The position numbers and the translations under genes were made by a program. This document shows positions 8,092 through 15,098 of a DNA stretch of 40,411 bases, in pieces; the stretch's first letter is position 1; every line of letters starts with the position of its first letter. Origin of the DNA: an uncultured Lachnospiraceae bacterium (lineage in GTDB: Bacteria; Bacillota; Clostridia; Lachnospirales; Lachnospiraceae). The notes under the pieces were generated by a model. It saw nothing but the letters and a program-made list of their open reading frames with translations. It ran no database searches and was not told the DNA's origin. The stretch lies in contig CATLCV010000021.1 in the NCBI GenBank assembly GCA_949893755.1, positions 1 to 40,411 on the forward strand, given 5' to 3'.

Positions 8092-9243
8092 ATGTTAAAG
8101 AAATTTACACTGAAAAATTATAAAAATTTTAAAGATGAAATATCTATAGATTTCGATAATACTGCGGGATACCAGTTTAGTACAGATTGTATCACTGATG
8201 GAACCATAAGTAAAATGTTGATCTATGGAAGAAATGCGACTGGAAAGACGAATTTAGGGAAAGCAATTTTAGATATATCTGAATCAATATTTAGTGGTAT
8301 GCATTTTTTTGGAGATGGAGTATTTCTGAACGCCGACTCTACGGAAGATGCAGCGAGTTTTTCTTACGAATTTTGTTTTGATGGTCAGAGATTAATATAC
8401 CGATACTCTCGATATTCTAATGAGGAATTAAAAACAGAAGAATTACTTATTGATCAGAAAACAATTTTCAAATTCAATTTTGAAGATAATAAATTTGACT
8501 TTCCAAATCTTGAATATATAAATGCAGAAACTGCGAGTATAGAGCGGTATATGCAATCCATAGACATTGAAGATAATGAAGAAATCTCTGAGTCAAAATT
8601 ACCATTTTTCAGATGGCTGATCAGTAATGTGGCATTCAGCAATGATTCGATTTTAATAAAGCTGTCGAATTATGTAAAAAAAATGACTATGATTACGACC
8701 GGAAATAGATTTTTGGGGTATGTAGGAAGAAATAGAGAAAAATTTTTTGAGGTATTAGATCATCATAACAGATTAAAAGACCTGGAAGATTTTTTGAATG
8801 AGATGGGTATAGAATGCAAGCTAATACTAAAAAAACTGCCGGATGGAAACAAAGAATTATATTTTTGGCATGAGAGATTAGTACCGTTTTATCAAACTGC
8901 TTCCAGTGGAACGTTAGTATTAGTTGATCTCTATCGGCGGTTGATTCAAAAAAGTTTAGAGCCATCTTTTATCTATCTGGATGAGTTTGATGCATTTTAT
9001 CATTATGAAATGGCGGAGAAGGTGATCAACTTTTTTAAGAGAAGATATCCAAAATGTCAGATCATTATGACTTCGCATAATACCAATTTAATGACAAACC
9101 GATTCATGCGGCCGGACTGCTTATTTATTTTATCAAGAACAGGAACACTGACTGCGCTTTGCAATGCGACTGGAAGGGAGCTAAGAGAAGGCCATAATCT
9201 TGAAAAAATGTATATCAGCGGGGAGTTTGATCAATATGAATAA
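8092..9243 (+). CDS. AAA/OLD-like ATPase (AAA_15/AAA_21 type), putative defence protein
   Basis: An SMC/OLD-like P-loop ATPase of 383 residues. It starts with the family hallmark LKNYKNFKDEISIDF and has Walker A GRNATGKT (46-53), an ABC-type signature-like segment ASSGTLVLVDLYRRL, Walker B FIYLDEFDAF with Asp297-Glu298, and a switch-like MTSHNTNLM. There is no fused nuclease domain; the partner gene overlaps by 8 bp and looks TOPRIM-like. Such ATPase/TOPRIM pairs are known from PARIS (AriA/AriB), AbiL and RloA/RloB, where the ATPase senses or holds the effector during phage infection. Which of these, if any, applies cannot be decided by eye. I chose ATG 8092 over TTG 8086 because of its spacing to GAAGGG (8075-8080). 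Coding DNA is only about one third G+C, unlike its neighbours, which suggests transfer. Confidence 0.8.
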   Translation: MLKKFTLKNYKNFKDEISIDFDNTAGYQFSTDCITDGTISKMLIYGRNATGKTNLGKAILDISESIFSGMHFFGDGVFLNADSTEDAASFSYEFCFDGQRLIYRYSRYSNEELKTEELLIDQKTIFKFNFEDNKFDFPNLEYINAETASIERYMQSIDIEDNEEISESKLPFFRWLISNVAFSNDSILIKLSNYVKKMTMITTGNRFLGYVGRNREKFFEVLDHHNRLKDLEDFLNEMGIECKLILKKLPDGNKELYFWHERLVPFYQTASSGTLVLVDLYRRLIQKSLEPSFIYLDEFDAFYHYEMAEKVINFFKRRYPKCQIIMTSHNTNLMTNRFMRPDCLFILSRTGTLTALCNATGRELREGHNLEKMYISGEFDQYE

Positions 9244-10267
9244 TTATCAGGGGGAGGTAAGAAGACGGAGACAAAACCTGCTAATTGTGGAAGGACATCA
9301 TGAAAAGAATAAACTGTTTTGGCTAATCTTCAAGTGCTTTCCGGAAATTAATATTAATATGGATGAAATTTGGATTTACGGAACAAATATTTATCAGTTA
9401 TATAATGATATTGTGAAGGAATATGGTGAGGAATGGGCAAAGAAAAATGATGATATCGACTTGCCCTTTGTGATCAGTAAGAAAAAATTTCCGGATGCCC
9501 TTCGATATAAAGAAGATTTTACAAATATAATTTTAGTATTTGATTATGAGCGGCATGATACAAATTTTTCAGGAGAAAAGATTTTAGAAATGCAAAATTG
9601 TTTCATTGATGCTGCCGATATGGGAAAATTGTATATTAATTATCCTATGATAGAATCGTATCAGCATTTGTGTCAATTGCCTGATGGTGATTTTGCTGAA
9701 CGAAAGATCCCGGTATCTCTGCAACCGGGGAAAGAGTATAAGTCGTTAGTAGAGCAGGAAACGATAGTTGGTTCTATTATTGATTTTCCTCATAAGATTG
9801 ATGATTTGCTTGAAAAAAGGTTTGGTGTCAGCGATACAGAAAAAAGGAAAAAGTGTTGTAATGAAATATTAAAAATTTCATCTACAGACAACATAGAGAA
9901 TATGATTGATAGCGTTTTACAAGGGGAAGTCGAGGACAATAAATTGCCGACAATAAAATATCAGTTGGCTGATTGGGTTAGGAAACAAAGATATGCACAT
10001 ATAAATCAAACGTATTGGAAGTATATGAGAGGTGTAATTCAACAAGTGATATTCCACAATATTTGTAAAGCAAATAGGATCTTGTATGGACAATATCAGA
10101 TTCCGGAAGATAAATATAAGGAGTACTTTGAAAGGCTGGATTTGACAGAAATCTTAAAAATACAAAATTTGGTCAGTCAAGATTATGTAAAAGGGTTTAT
10201 TTGGGTATTAAATACTTGTATTTATTTTATTGCAGAATACAATTTTAAGTTAATAATGAATGAATAA
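9236..10267 (+). CDS. TOPRIM-like partner protein of the ATPase, putative effector
   Basis: A 343-residue protein of uncertain family. The N-terminus contains LLIVEGHHEKN (Glu19, Gly20, Glu23), and IILVFDYERHD follows with Asp103 and Asp108. A hydrophobic strand ending in VEG and a second strand ending in an acidic D-x4-D motif are the expected metal-binding layout of a TOPRIM-type nuclease, as in OLD/AriB/RloB proteins. The C-terminal half is helical and charged with no recognised motif. The ATG at 9236 overlaps the end of the ATPase gene by 8 bp, with GGGGAG upstream, so the two are translationally coupled. It is A+T-rich like its partner. It might also be a catalytically inactive TOPRIM fold; the assignment rests on motifs only. 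Confidence 0.65.
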   Translation: MNNYQGEVRRRRQNLLIVEGHHEKNKLFWLIFKCFPEININMDEIWIYGTNIYQLYNDIVKEYGEEWAKKNDDIDLPFVISKKKFPDALRYKEDFTNIILVFDYERHDTNFSGEKILEMQNCFIDAADMGKLYINYPMIESYQHLCQLPDGDFAERKIPVSLQPGKEYKSLVEQETIVGSIIDFPHKIDDLLEKRFGVSDTEKRKKCCNEILKISSTDNIENMIDSVLQGEVEDNKLPTIKYQLADWVRKQRYAHINQTYWKYMRGVIQQVIFHNICKANRILYGQYQIPEDKYKEYFERLDLTEILKIQNLVSQDYVKGFIWVLNTCIYFIAEYNFKLIMNE

Positions 10268-10352
10268 GCATACCCAAGGGCATCGCATTATATACTGAGC
10301 GCCAGATAAATCTACCGCACAGTATAATATGATGGTGTGTCCTTGGGTATGC
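10268..10352. repeat. 85-bp palindromic element at a convergent gene junction
   Basis: GCATACCCAAGG (10268-10279) is inverted at 10341-10352 (CCTTGGGTATGC), and inner arms ending ATACTG/CAGTAT also pair. It starts directly after the TOPRIM gene's stop and ends 7 bp before the stop of the minus-strand regulator, so it could act as a bidirectional terminator although it lacks clear T-runs. Its core (ATACTG..GCGCCAGAT..AATCT) recurs at 31249-31300. Confidence 0.7.
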
Positions 10353-10359
10353 AAAATCC

Positions 10360-10866
10360 CTATCCGCGTTTCAGCATCCGCTTCTTAAATGCCTGAAACT
10401 TCGAGATATACCTGCTCGTATAGATAACGGCGATCAGCAGGACTCCAAAAGCCAGCCCCCCGCAAAACGAAGCAACCGCTTCCGTATACCCGCTGTCGGC
10501 CAGCCCCATGGCCTCCAATACCAAGAAGACCACAAACGACACCACGCCCACCCAGGAAAACAGGTGCAGCTTTTTGATCAGCCGCATTTTTTCCTCATTG
10601 CTGTAATCCGCTACCTTCAATACAGTTTCTTCTAATTCTTTATTCATTTTTTCACTTTTCCTTTCTCCGTCAAGGATTTCCCTGATCTCTACATCATAAT
10701 AGTCTGCGATCCGAATCAGCAGATCCAGGTCCGGCATATTGGAGCCGGTCTCCCAGCGCGATACAGTCCTGCCCGTGACTCCCAGGGTTTCAGCAAGATT
10801 TTCCTGCGTGATTCCCTTTTCCCGGCGCAATTCTTTCATAAATGCTCCGATTTTTTTCTGATCCAT
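10360..10866 (-). CDS. XRE-family transcriptional regulator with C-terminal membrane segments
   Basis: A 168-residue protein with an N-terminal Cro/C1-type helix-turn-helix (about 7-61; LGVTGRTVSRWETGSNMPDLDLL is the recognition region), a charged linker, then two hydrophobic segments (about 103-121 and 134-155) that look membrane-spanning. DNA-binding proteins of this design are common in Clostridia, and their signal is usually unknown. The start ATG at 10866 has AAAGGAGG upstream at a slightly long spacing of about 12 nt. Upstream, CAGTGTAC and CAGTGTTC form a direct repeat (10893-10908) that could be an autoregulatory operator. It is not in the A+T-rich composition of the cassette on its left. 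Confidence 0.85.
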   Translation of the reverse strand: MDQKKIGAFMKELRREKGITQENLAETLGVTGRTVSRWETGSNMPDLDLLIRIADYYDVEIREILDGERKSEKMNKELEETVLKVADYSNEEKMRLIKKLHLFSWVGVVSFVVFLVLEAMGLADSGYTEAVASFCGGLAFGVLLIAVIYTSRYISKFQAFKKRMLKRG

Positions 10867-11043
10867 AGCCGGCGGCTTCCTCCTTTCGCATACAGTGTAC
10901 CAGTGTTCAGACATCCCGCACAGATACGGCCGCAATCTGGCGAAAATAGTTCTGAACTGTTATGATCGTACCACTCTGTCAGAGAAAAAAACACGACACA
11001 AAGTGAGAAATGTCAGTTTTTTCTGGATTAGACATGACTTGTC

Positions 11044-11112
11044 TAAGGAACTGCAGGAAAATAACTTATACAGACAAGTCAAGATGTATCAGCTATTTCC
11101 CTGCAATTTCTA
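11044..11112. repeat. 69-bp hairpin element abutting the stop codon of the phosphatase gene
   Basis: Read on the minus strand it begins with the TAG stop of the gene and folds as one imperfect hairpin: TAGAAATTGCAGGGAAATAG pairs with the arm whose complement reads TAAGGAACTGCAGGAAAATA. The outer end TAAGGAACTG and the following AAATAACTTA match the ends of the 163-bp element at 2671-2833, so the two belong to one family. No T-run is seen. Nothing else is recognised between 10909 and 11043. Confidence 0.65.
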
Positions 11113-11892
11113 AAGCAGCCCCAGCAGTTCCTCATGAATCCGCCCGTTTGTGGAGACGATGCTTCCGCCCTTCCGGGGGCTTGGCGGATTGCCCTCAAAA
11201 TCACTGACTCTGCCGCCGGCTTCCCGGACAAGGAGGACCCCTGCCGCGTAATCCCACGGATTCAGATAGGGCTCGAAGAAGCCGCCCTGCCGTCCGCATG
11301 CAGTGTACGCCAGCTCCAGCGCGGCGGAGCCGATCCTGCGGATGTCCTGGCACTGGTCATATACACGGCGGAACCGGGCAAAATTGGCATCGGCCAGCTC
11401 CCGCCGGTAAGCATAAGTCCCCAGCGCGATGATCGTCTCGGAAAGTGTCTCCGACTCCGATACGTGGATGGGCCGGCCGTTGAGAAAGCTGCCCTTCCCT
11501 TTTTCCGCGGAAAACAGTTCGCCGTGATAAGGATTATAGATGATCCCCATCACGATCTCGTCCTGCATGCAGAGTCCCAGGGAAACGGCGCTGTGCTGAT
11601 AGTCGTGGATCAGGTTGGTGGTCCCGTCCACCGGGTCCAGGATCCAGAAGCTCTCCCCGGTCATTTCCTGCAGCCCGGTCTCCTCCCCGAGAAACTGGAT
11701 CTCCGGGGCAAGGGCATACAGCTTCTCTTTCAGATAATCCTGTACCGCAAGGTCCACCTGGGTCACATAATCCGCCCGGCCCTTCTCCTTGACGTGCCCG
11801 GCCATCTCCCGGTTTTCGATCAGATCCTTTGTAGATTTTACCAGGTCGATGACCTGCTGGATGTTTGGGGGTTGATTTGGTGAATGACTCAT
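11110..11892 (-). CDS. Inositol monophosphatase-family phosphatase
   Basis: A Mg2+-dependent, Li+-sensitive-type phosphatase of 260 residues. It has the metal-site motifs GEET (Glu70, Glu71), WILDPVDGTTN (Asp86, Asp89) and WDYAAG (Asp214), all intact. The family covers inositol-1-phosphatase (SuhB), fructose-1,6-bisphosphatase and 3'-phosphoadenosine phosphatase (CysQ) activities, which cannot be separated by eye. It is cytoplasmic. Start ATG 11892 has AAAGGAG 8 nt upstream; the open frame continues upstream through the 43-bp repeats but that part is repeat DNA, not protein. It is monocistronic as far as visible. The leader contains two 43-bp repeats and the 3' end abuts a palindromic element. 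Confidence 0.9.
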   Translation of the reverse strand: MSHSPNQPPNIQQVIDLVKSTKDLIENREMAGHVKEKGRADYVTQVDLAVQDYLKEKLYALAPEIQFLGEETGLQEMTGESFWILDPVDGTTNLIHDYQHSAVSLGLCMQDEIVMGIIYNPYHGELFSAEKGKGSFLNGRPIHVSESETLSETIIALGTYAYRRELADANFARFRRVYDQCQDIRRIGSAALELAYTACGRQGGFFEPYLNPWDYAAGVLLVREAGGRVSDFEGNPPSPRKGGSIVSTNGRIHEELLGLL

Positions 11893-11927
11893 TTTTTTAT
11901 CTCCTTTACTTAGCTGGACTTTATCCT

Positions 11928-12013
11928 CCCATACGGAAAGCCTGCCACTGGCCACCTTTCCGCATACGATGGTATACAGAAAGCCTGTTGCTGGCCGCCC
12001 TTCTGCATACGTT
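11928..12013 (-). repeat. 43-bp tandem repeat, two units, in the leader of the phosphatase gene
   Basis: Units 11928-11970 and 11971-12013 are, on the minus strand, versions of the 43-bp unit found at 5375-5488 (CGTATGC, then GGCCAG, then CAGGCTTTC). Relative to the downstream gene they have the same orientation as the array before the second GH31 gene. A compact hairpin, AAGCCCGC/GCGGGCTT (12018-12039), lies just beyond with no T-run. Confidence 0.85.
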
Positions 12014-12180
12014 ATAGAAGCCCGCTGTAAGGCGGGCTTAAAGTACGTGTTATTTTGTATTATCTTGTCAAGCTCTGCCAGATTCACGCCTGCACTACCA
12101 GGCACTTTCTGATAACCTCATTGTATCAAAAGGAAACAGGGGTGTAAAGCCTTTATTCGATGGTAAATATTTTTTCCCTA

Positions 12181-12209
12181 TTGTCCCTTCCCTGATTTTC
12201 CTATACAAT
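12181..12209 (+). promoter_or_regulatory. Promoter of the two-component/ABC operon
   Basis: -35 TTGTCC (12181-12186), 17-bp spacer, -10 TACAAT (12204-12209), 34 nt before the ATG at 12244. Confidence 0.6.
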
Positions 12210-12243
12210 GTAACTAAACTTTGTGGCGTATGGGAGGAATATT

Positions 12244-13860
12244 ATGTTTAAAGTACTGATCGTGGATGATGAGGTGTTTATTATCTCCCTGATCCAAAAT
12301 CTGGTCGATTGGGAGAGCTATGGAATGAAGGTTGTCGGTACCGCGGACAATGGGATCACCGCATTGCAGGAGGTAGACCGCCTCAAACCGGATATCGTCA
12401 TTGTGGATGTCCGCATGCCGGGGTATGATGGGATCACCTTTATGCAGAAGGTCAGGGAGATTGACATGCGGATCAAGTTCATTGTGATCAGCGGGCATAA
12501 GAAATTTGAATATGCGAAAAGCGCAATGAAATACAATGTGGAGGATTATCTGATCAAGCCGATCAGCAAGGAAGAACTGGAATCCATCCTCAGCAAGCTC
12601 CGGCAGAAGCTGGAGGAAGAGCAGCACTCGGAGAATCAGCGAAGGGCCATGAGCATGGAACTTGGGGAGCACCACAGGCAGCTCCAGAATCGATTTGCGG
12701 AGGACTTTTTCAAAAAGCAGATTCCGGAAGAAAGCCTGAATGAAGAGGAGATCAACCGTACTTACTTTACGTCCTTTGCCCCGGACGGTTATTATGGGAT
12801 GATCCTGAAGCCGGATTCCCGGCACAGGCTGGATGCCGGATTCGTACATAAGCTTTTGGGGAGAATTTGGGAACAGTTTTATCAAACGATGGAGCCTGCC
12901 GGCAGGGAGATCGTTTTCCGGCAGCAGAATGACTCCATCCATGCAGTGGCCAACGTAGGAAATCTGCAGGAATCAGATTTTCTGGAGGAGCTGCAGAAAG
13001 CATTCGGCAGCGTATCAGAGATTCTGAAAAAATTCGAAGAGATCCAGTTTACAATCGGTATCGGCAGCAGGGCAGCCTGTCTGGCCGAATCCATCCGGAG
13101 CCTGGAGGAGGCCGCCATGTGCATTCAGGCACGGATGACGCTTGGAACACAGCGGATCATACATTTTTCAGAGATTCGGGAAGACCAGGGGGCGGTACAT
13201 GTGGTTCTCACGGATACGGTAAGGGAAAAATGGAAGGAGGCGATCCGGAGCCTTCAGGCGGACACGATCAAGCTGCAGCTCCTCAATATTTTTTCCTCTG
13301 CGGAAAATTATAAGTATCAGGACAGCCGGATATTTACAAAGACGGCTTCCGCGCTGCACAGGATGTTCTTTGACTATATCGTGCAGATCGATCTGTATCG
13401 GGACAGCTATGAGGCATTTCGGAAGGAATTGCTGGAGACCGCGTGCTGGGCCTGTACGCCGCGGATGCTGTCCGACGCGCTGGCGGAGCAGATGGGCCGC
13501 TATGTCAGAGAATATGCCAGTGAGGACGGGCAGGAGACAAACCCTGCGATCCGCATTGCGAAAAAATATATTTCGGAAAATTATCAGAGTAATATTACGA
13601 TGGCTTCCATGGCGGAGATCGTCAACCTGAGCCCGGTGTATTTCAGCATCCTGTTCAAGCGGGAGGTGGGGACGAATTTTCTGGATTATCTGACCCAGTA
13701 TCGTCTGGAGGTATCGAAAAACCTGCTGAAACAGGTAAAATATAATATCAACGAGGTTGCGTCCCTCTCCGGCTTTCAGGATTCCAAGTATTTTTCCAAG
13801 CTGTTTAAGAAGACCTTCGGGATCACGCCCACGGATTATCGGAAGCGCAATGCGGGATAA
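12244..13860 (+). CDS. Response regulator, CheY receiver plus AraC-type DNA-binding domain
   Basis: A YesN-type regulator of 538 residues. The receiver domain (about 1-120) has the acidic pair DD at 8-9, phospho-acceptor Asp55 in IVIVDVRMPG and the conserved Lys in YLIKP. A long middle region follows (about 130-430, including a degenerate GGDEF-like or linker region typical of this class, no motif recognised). The C-terminal AraC/XylS double helix-turn-helix (about 438-538) ends with GFQDSKYFSKLFKKTFGITP. GTG 12223 is in frame, but GGGAGG (12232-12237) places the start at ATG 12244. It partners the kinase that starts 116 nt downstream and probably activates the transporter promoter at 16693. 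Confidence 0.93.
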   Translation: MFKVLIVDDEVFIISLIQNLVDWESYGMKVVGTADNGITALQEVDRLKPDIVIVDVRMPGYDGITFMQKVREIDMRIKFIVISGHKKFEYAKSAMKYNVEDYLIKPISKEELESILSKLRQKLEEEQHSENQRRAMSMELGEHHRQLQNRFAEDFFKKQIPEESLNEEEINRTYFTSFAPDGYYGMILKPDSRHRLDAGFVHKLLGRIWEQFYQTMEPAGREIVFRQQNDSIHAVANVGNLQESDFLEELQKAFGSVSEILKKFEEIQFTIGIGSRAACLAESIRSLEEAAMCIQARMTLGTQRIIHFSEIREDQGAVHVVLTDTVREKWKEAIRSLQADTIKLQLLNIFSSAENYKYQDSRIFTKTASALHRMFFDYIVQIDLYRDSYEAFRKELLETACWACTPRMLSDALAEQMGRYVREYASEDGQETNPAIRIAKKYISENYQSNITMASMAEIVNLSPVYFSILFKREVGTNFLDYLTQYRLEVSKNLLKQVKYNINEVASLSGFQDSKYFSKLFKKTFGITPTDYRKRNAG

Positions 13861-13976
13861 AAAGCGCCGCGCAGGAGAAAACGCCGCAGAAAATGCTGAC
13901 AGCGCGCTGCGGGATGAAACACAATACAGAATGTCGGCAGTGCAGCAAGAAGAAATGGATTCAGGGAGAAGGACGG

Positions 13977-15098
13977 ATGAAAGTGCTGAATTTGAAAAAA
14001 TGGAAAAACCAGATCCTACGCAGAGGGAACCAGAAGCTGGCAGGTGCCAATCTGCTGTTTATCATCGGGATCAATATATCCCTCCCGCTGGTTTCGTTCC
14101 TTTTGATCAATCAGATCGTTTATTTTCAGATTGACAGAAGGCTTTTGCAGTCTGTTCCGGAGGGGTACTATTTTAAGCTGGCCGTACTCACGCTGCTTCT
14201 CGTCTCCATCCTGCTGGGGATCCTGGATTATTTTTATATCCTCTCCCCGTTTCTCCACCTGGAGGAGGCTGTGGAGGAGTACGGGAAGCTGACCGGGATC
14301 GACCGGGACAAGGCCTATGACAAGCGGTTTGTAAAATCGTCCCTGGAGCAGAACTTTATCGATATGGTCAATATCCAGAAGGAGATTCACAGGCAGGCCA
14401 GAAAAGCAGAAAATAAGATTCAGACCACGGAGCTTTATGCGCTGCAGAACCAGATCAATCCCCATTTCCTCTATAATACACTGGATTCCATCCGGGGGCT
14501 GGCTCTGATCCACGGGGTCGATGAGATTGCCACAATGACAGAATCCCTCTCCCGGCTGTTCCGCAGCATGATCGCGAAGGAAGGGAAGATGCTGACCCTG
14601 CGGGAAGAGCTGGCAAATGTCAATTATTATGTTACGATCCAGAGCTTCCGGTTCAACAACCGGTTTGAATATGTCTGCAAGGTTCCGGAGGCGCTTCTGG
14701 ACCAGTACCAGATTCCCAATATGACCCTGCAGCCGCTGGTGGAAAACGCGATCATGCACGGGCTGGAAAAAAAGGTGGGGAGAGGAAAGATTACCATTCA
14801 GGCCTATGCCACGGAAAACCGCCTTGTTTTTACGATCACGGACGACGGGATCGGCATTGAGGAAGAGAAGCTCCATTATCTGAATGACTGTCTCCTAAAT
14901 TACCAAAAACCGGTTCAGCGGGAGAATACCCGCTATCATGTGGGAATTGCCCTTTTGAACATCAACAAGCAGATCAAGCTGAAATTCGGGGAACGGTACG
15001 GGCTTTACATCAGCAGCACGCCGAAGGTATACACGGCTGTGGAGCTTGTGCTTCCGGCATTGGACGCCCGGCCGGAGACAGCAGGAGAACTTTTATGA
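13977..15098 (+). CDS. YesM/LytS-type sensor histidine kinase with minimal extracellular part
   Basis: A membrane histidine kinase of the His_kinase (LytS/YesM) class, 373 residues. Two transmembrane segments near the N-terminus (LLFIIGINISLPLVSFLLI and LAVLTLLLVSILLGILDYF) are separated by only about 20 residues, so there is almost no extracellular sensor, unlike typical YesM proteins with large Cache domains. The phospho-acceptor His163 lies in NQINPHFLYNTLD; the ATP site has LVENAIMHGLEKK (N box) and DDGIGI (G1). ATG 13977 follows AGGGAG by 8 nt; an in-frame ATG at 13893 is possible. Its stop overlaps the next start (ATGA), coupling it to the degenerate ABC protein, a plausible input partner. 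Confidence 0.92.
   Translation: MKVLNLKKWKNQILRRGNQKLAGANLLFIIGINISLPLVSFLLINQIVYFQIDRRLLQSVPEGYYFKLAVLTLLLVSILLGILDYFYILSPFLHLEEAVEEYGKLTGIDRDKAYDKRFVKSSLEQNFIDMVNIQKEIHRQARKAENKIQTTELYALQNQINPHFLYNTLDSIRGLALIHGVDEIATMTESLSRLFRSMIAKEGKMLTLREELANVNYYVTIQSFRFNNRFEYVCKVPEALLDQYQIPNMTLQPLVENAIMHGLEKKVGRGKITIQAYATENRLVFTITDDGIGIEEEKLHYLNDCLLNYQKPVQRENTRYHVGIALLNINKQIKLKFGERYGLYISSTPKVYTAVELVLPALDARPETAGELL

Noticed and set aside
8092-10267. Direct naming of the gene pair as PARIS, Gabija or AbiL.
   Set aside because: The two-gene layout and motifs fit the general class, but I cannot verify DUF4435 or RloB membership by eye; Gabija is excluded because the ATPase has no fused TOPRIM domain.
11893-12105. 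N-terminal extension of the phosphatase to the open-frame start at 12105.
   Set aside because: The extension is translation of the 43-bp repeats and a hairpin; the strong SD and family length place the start at 11892.
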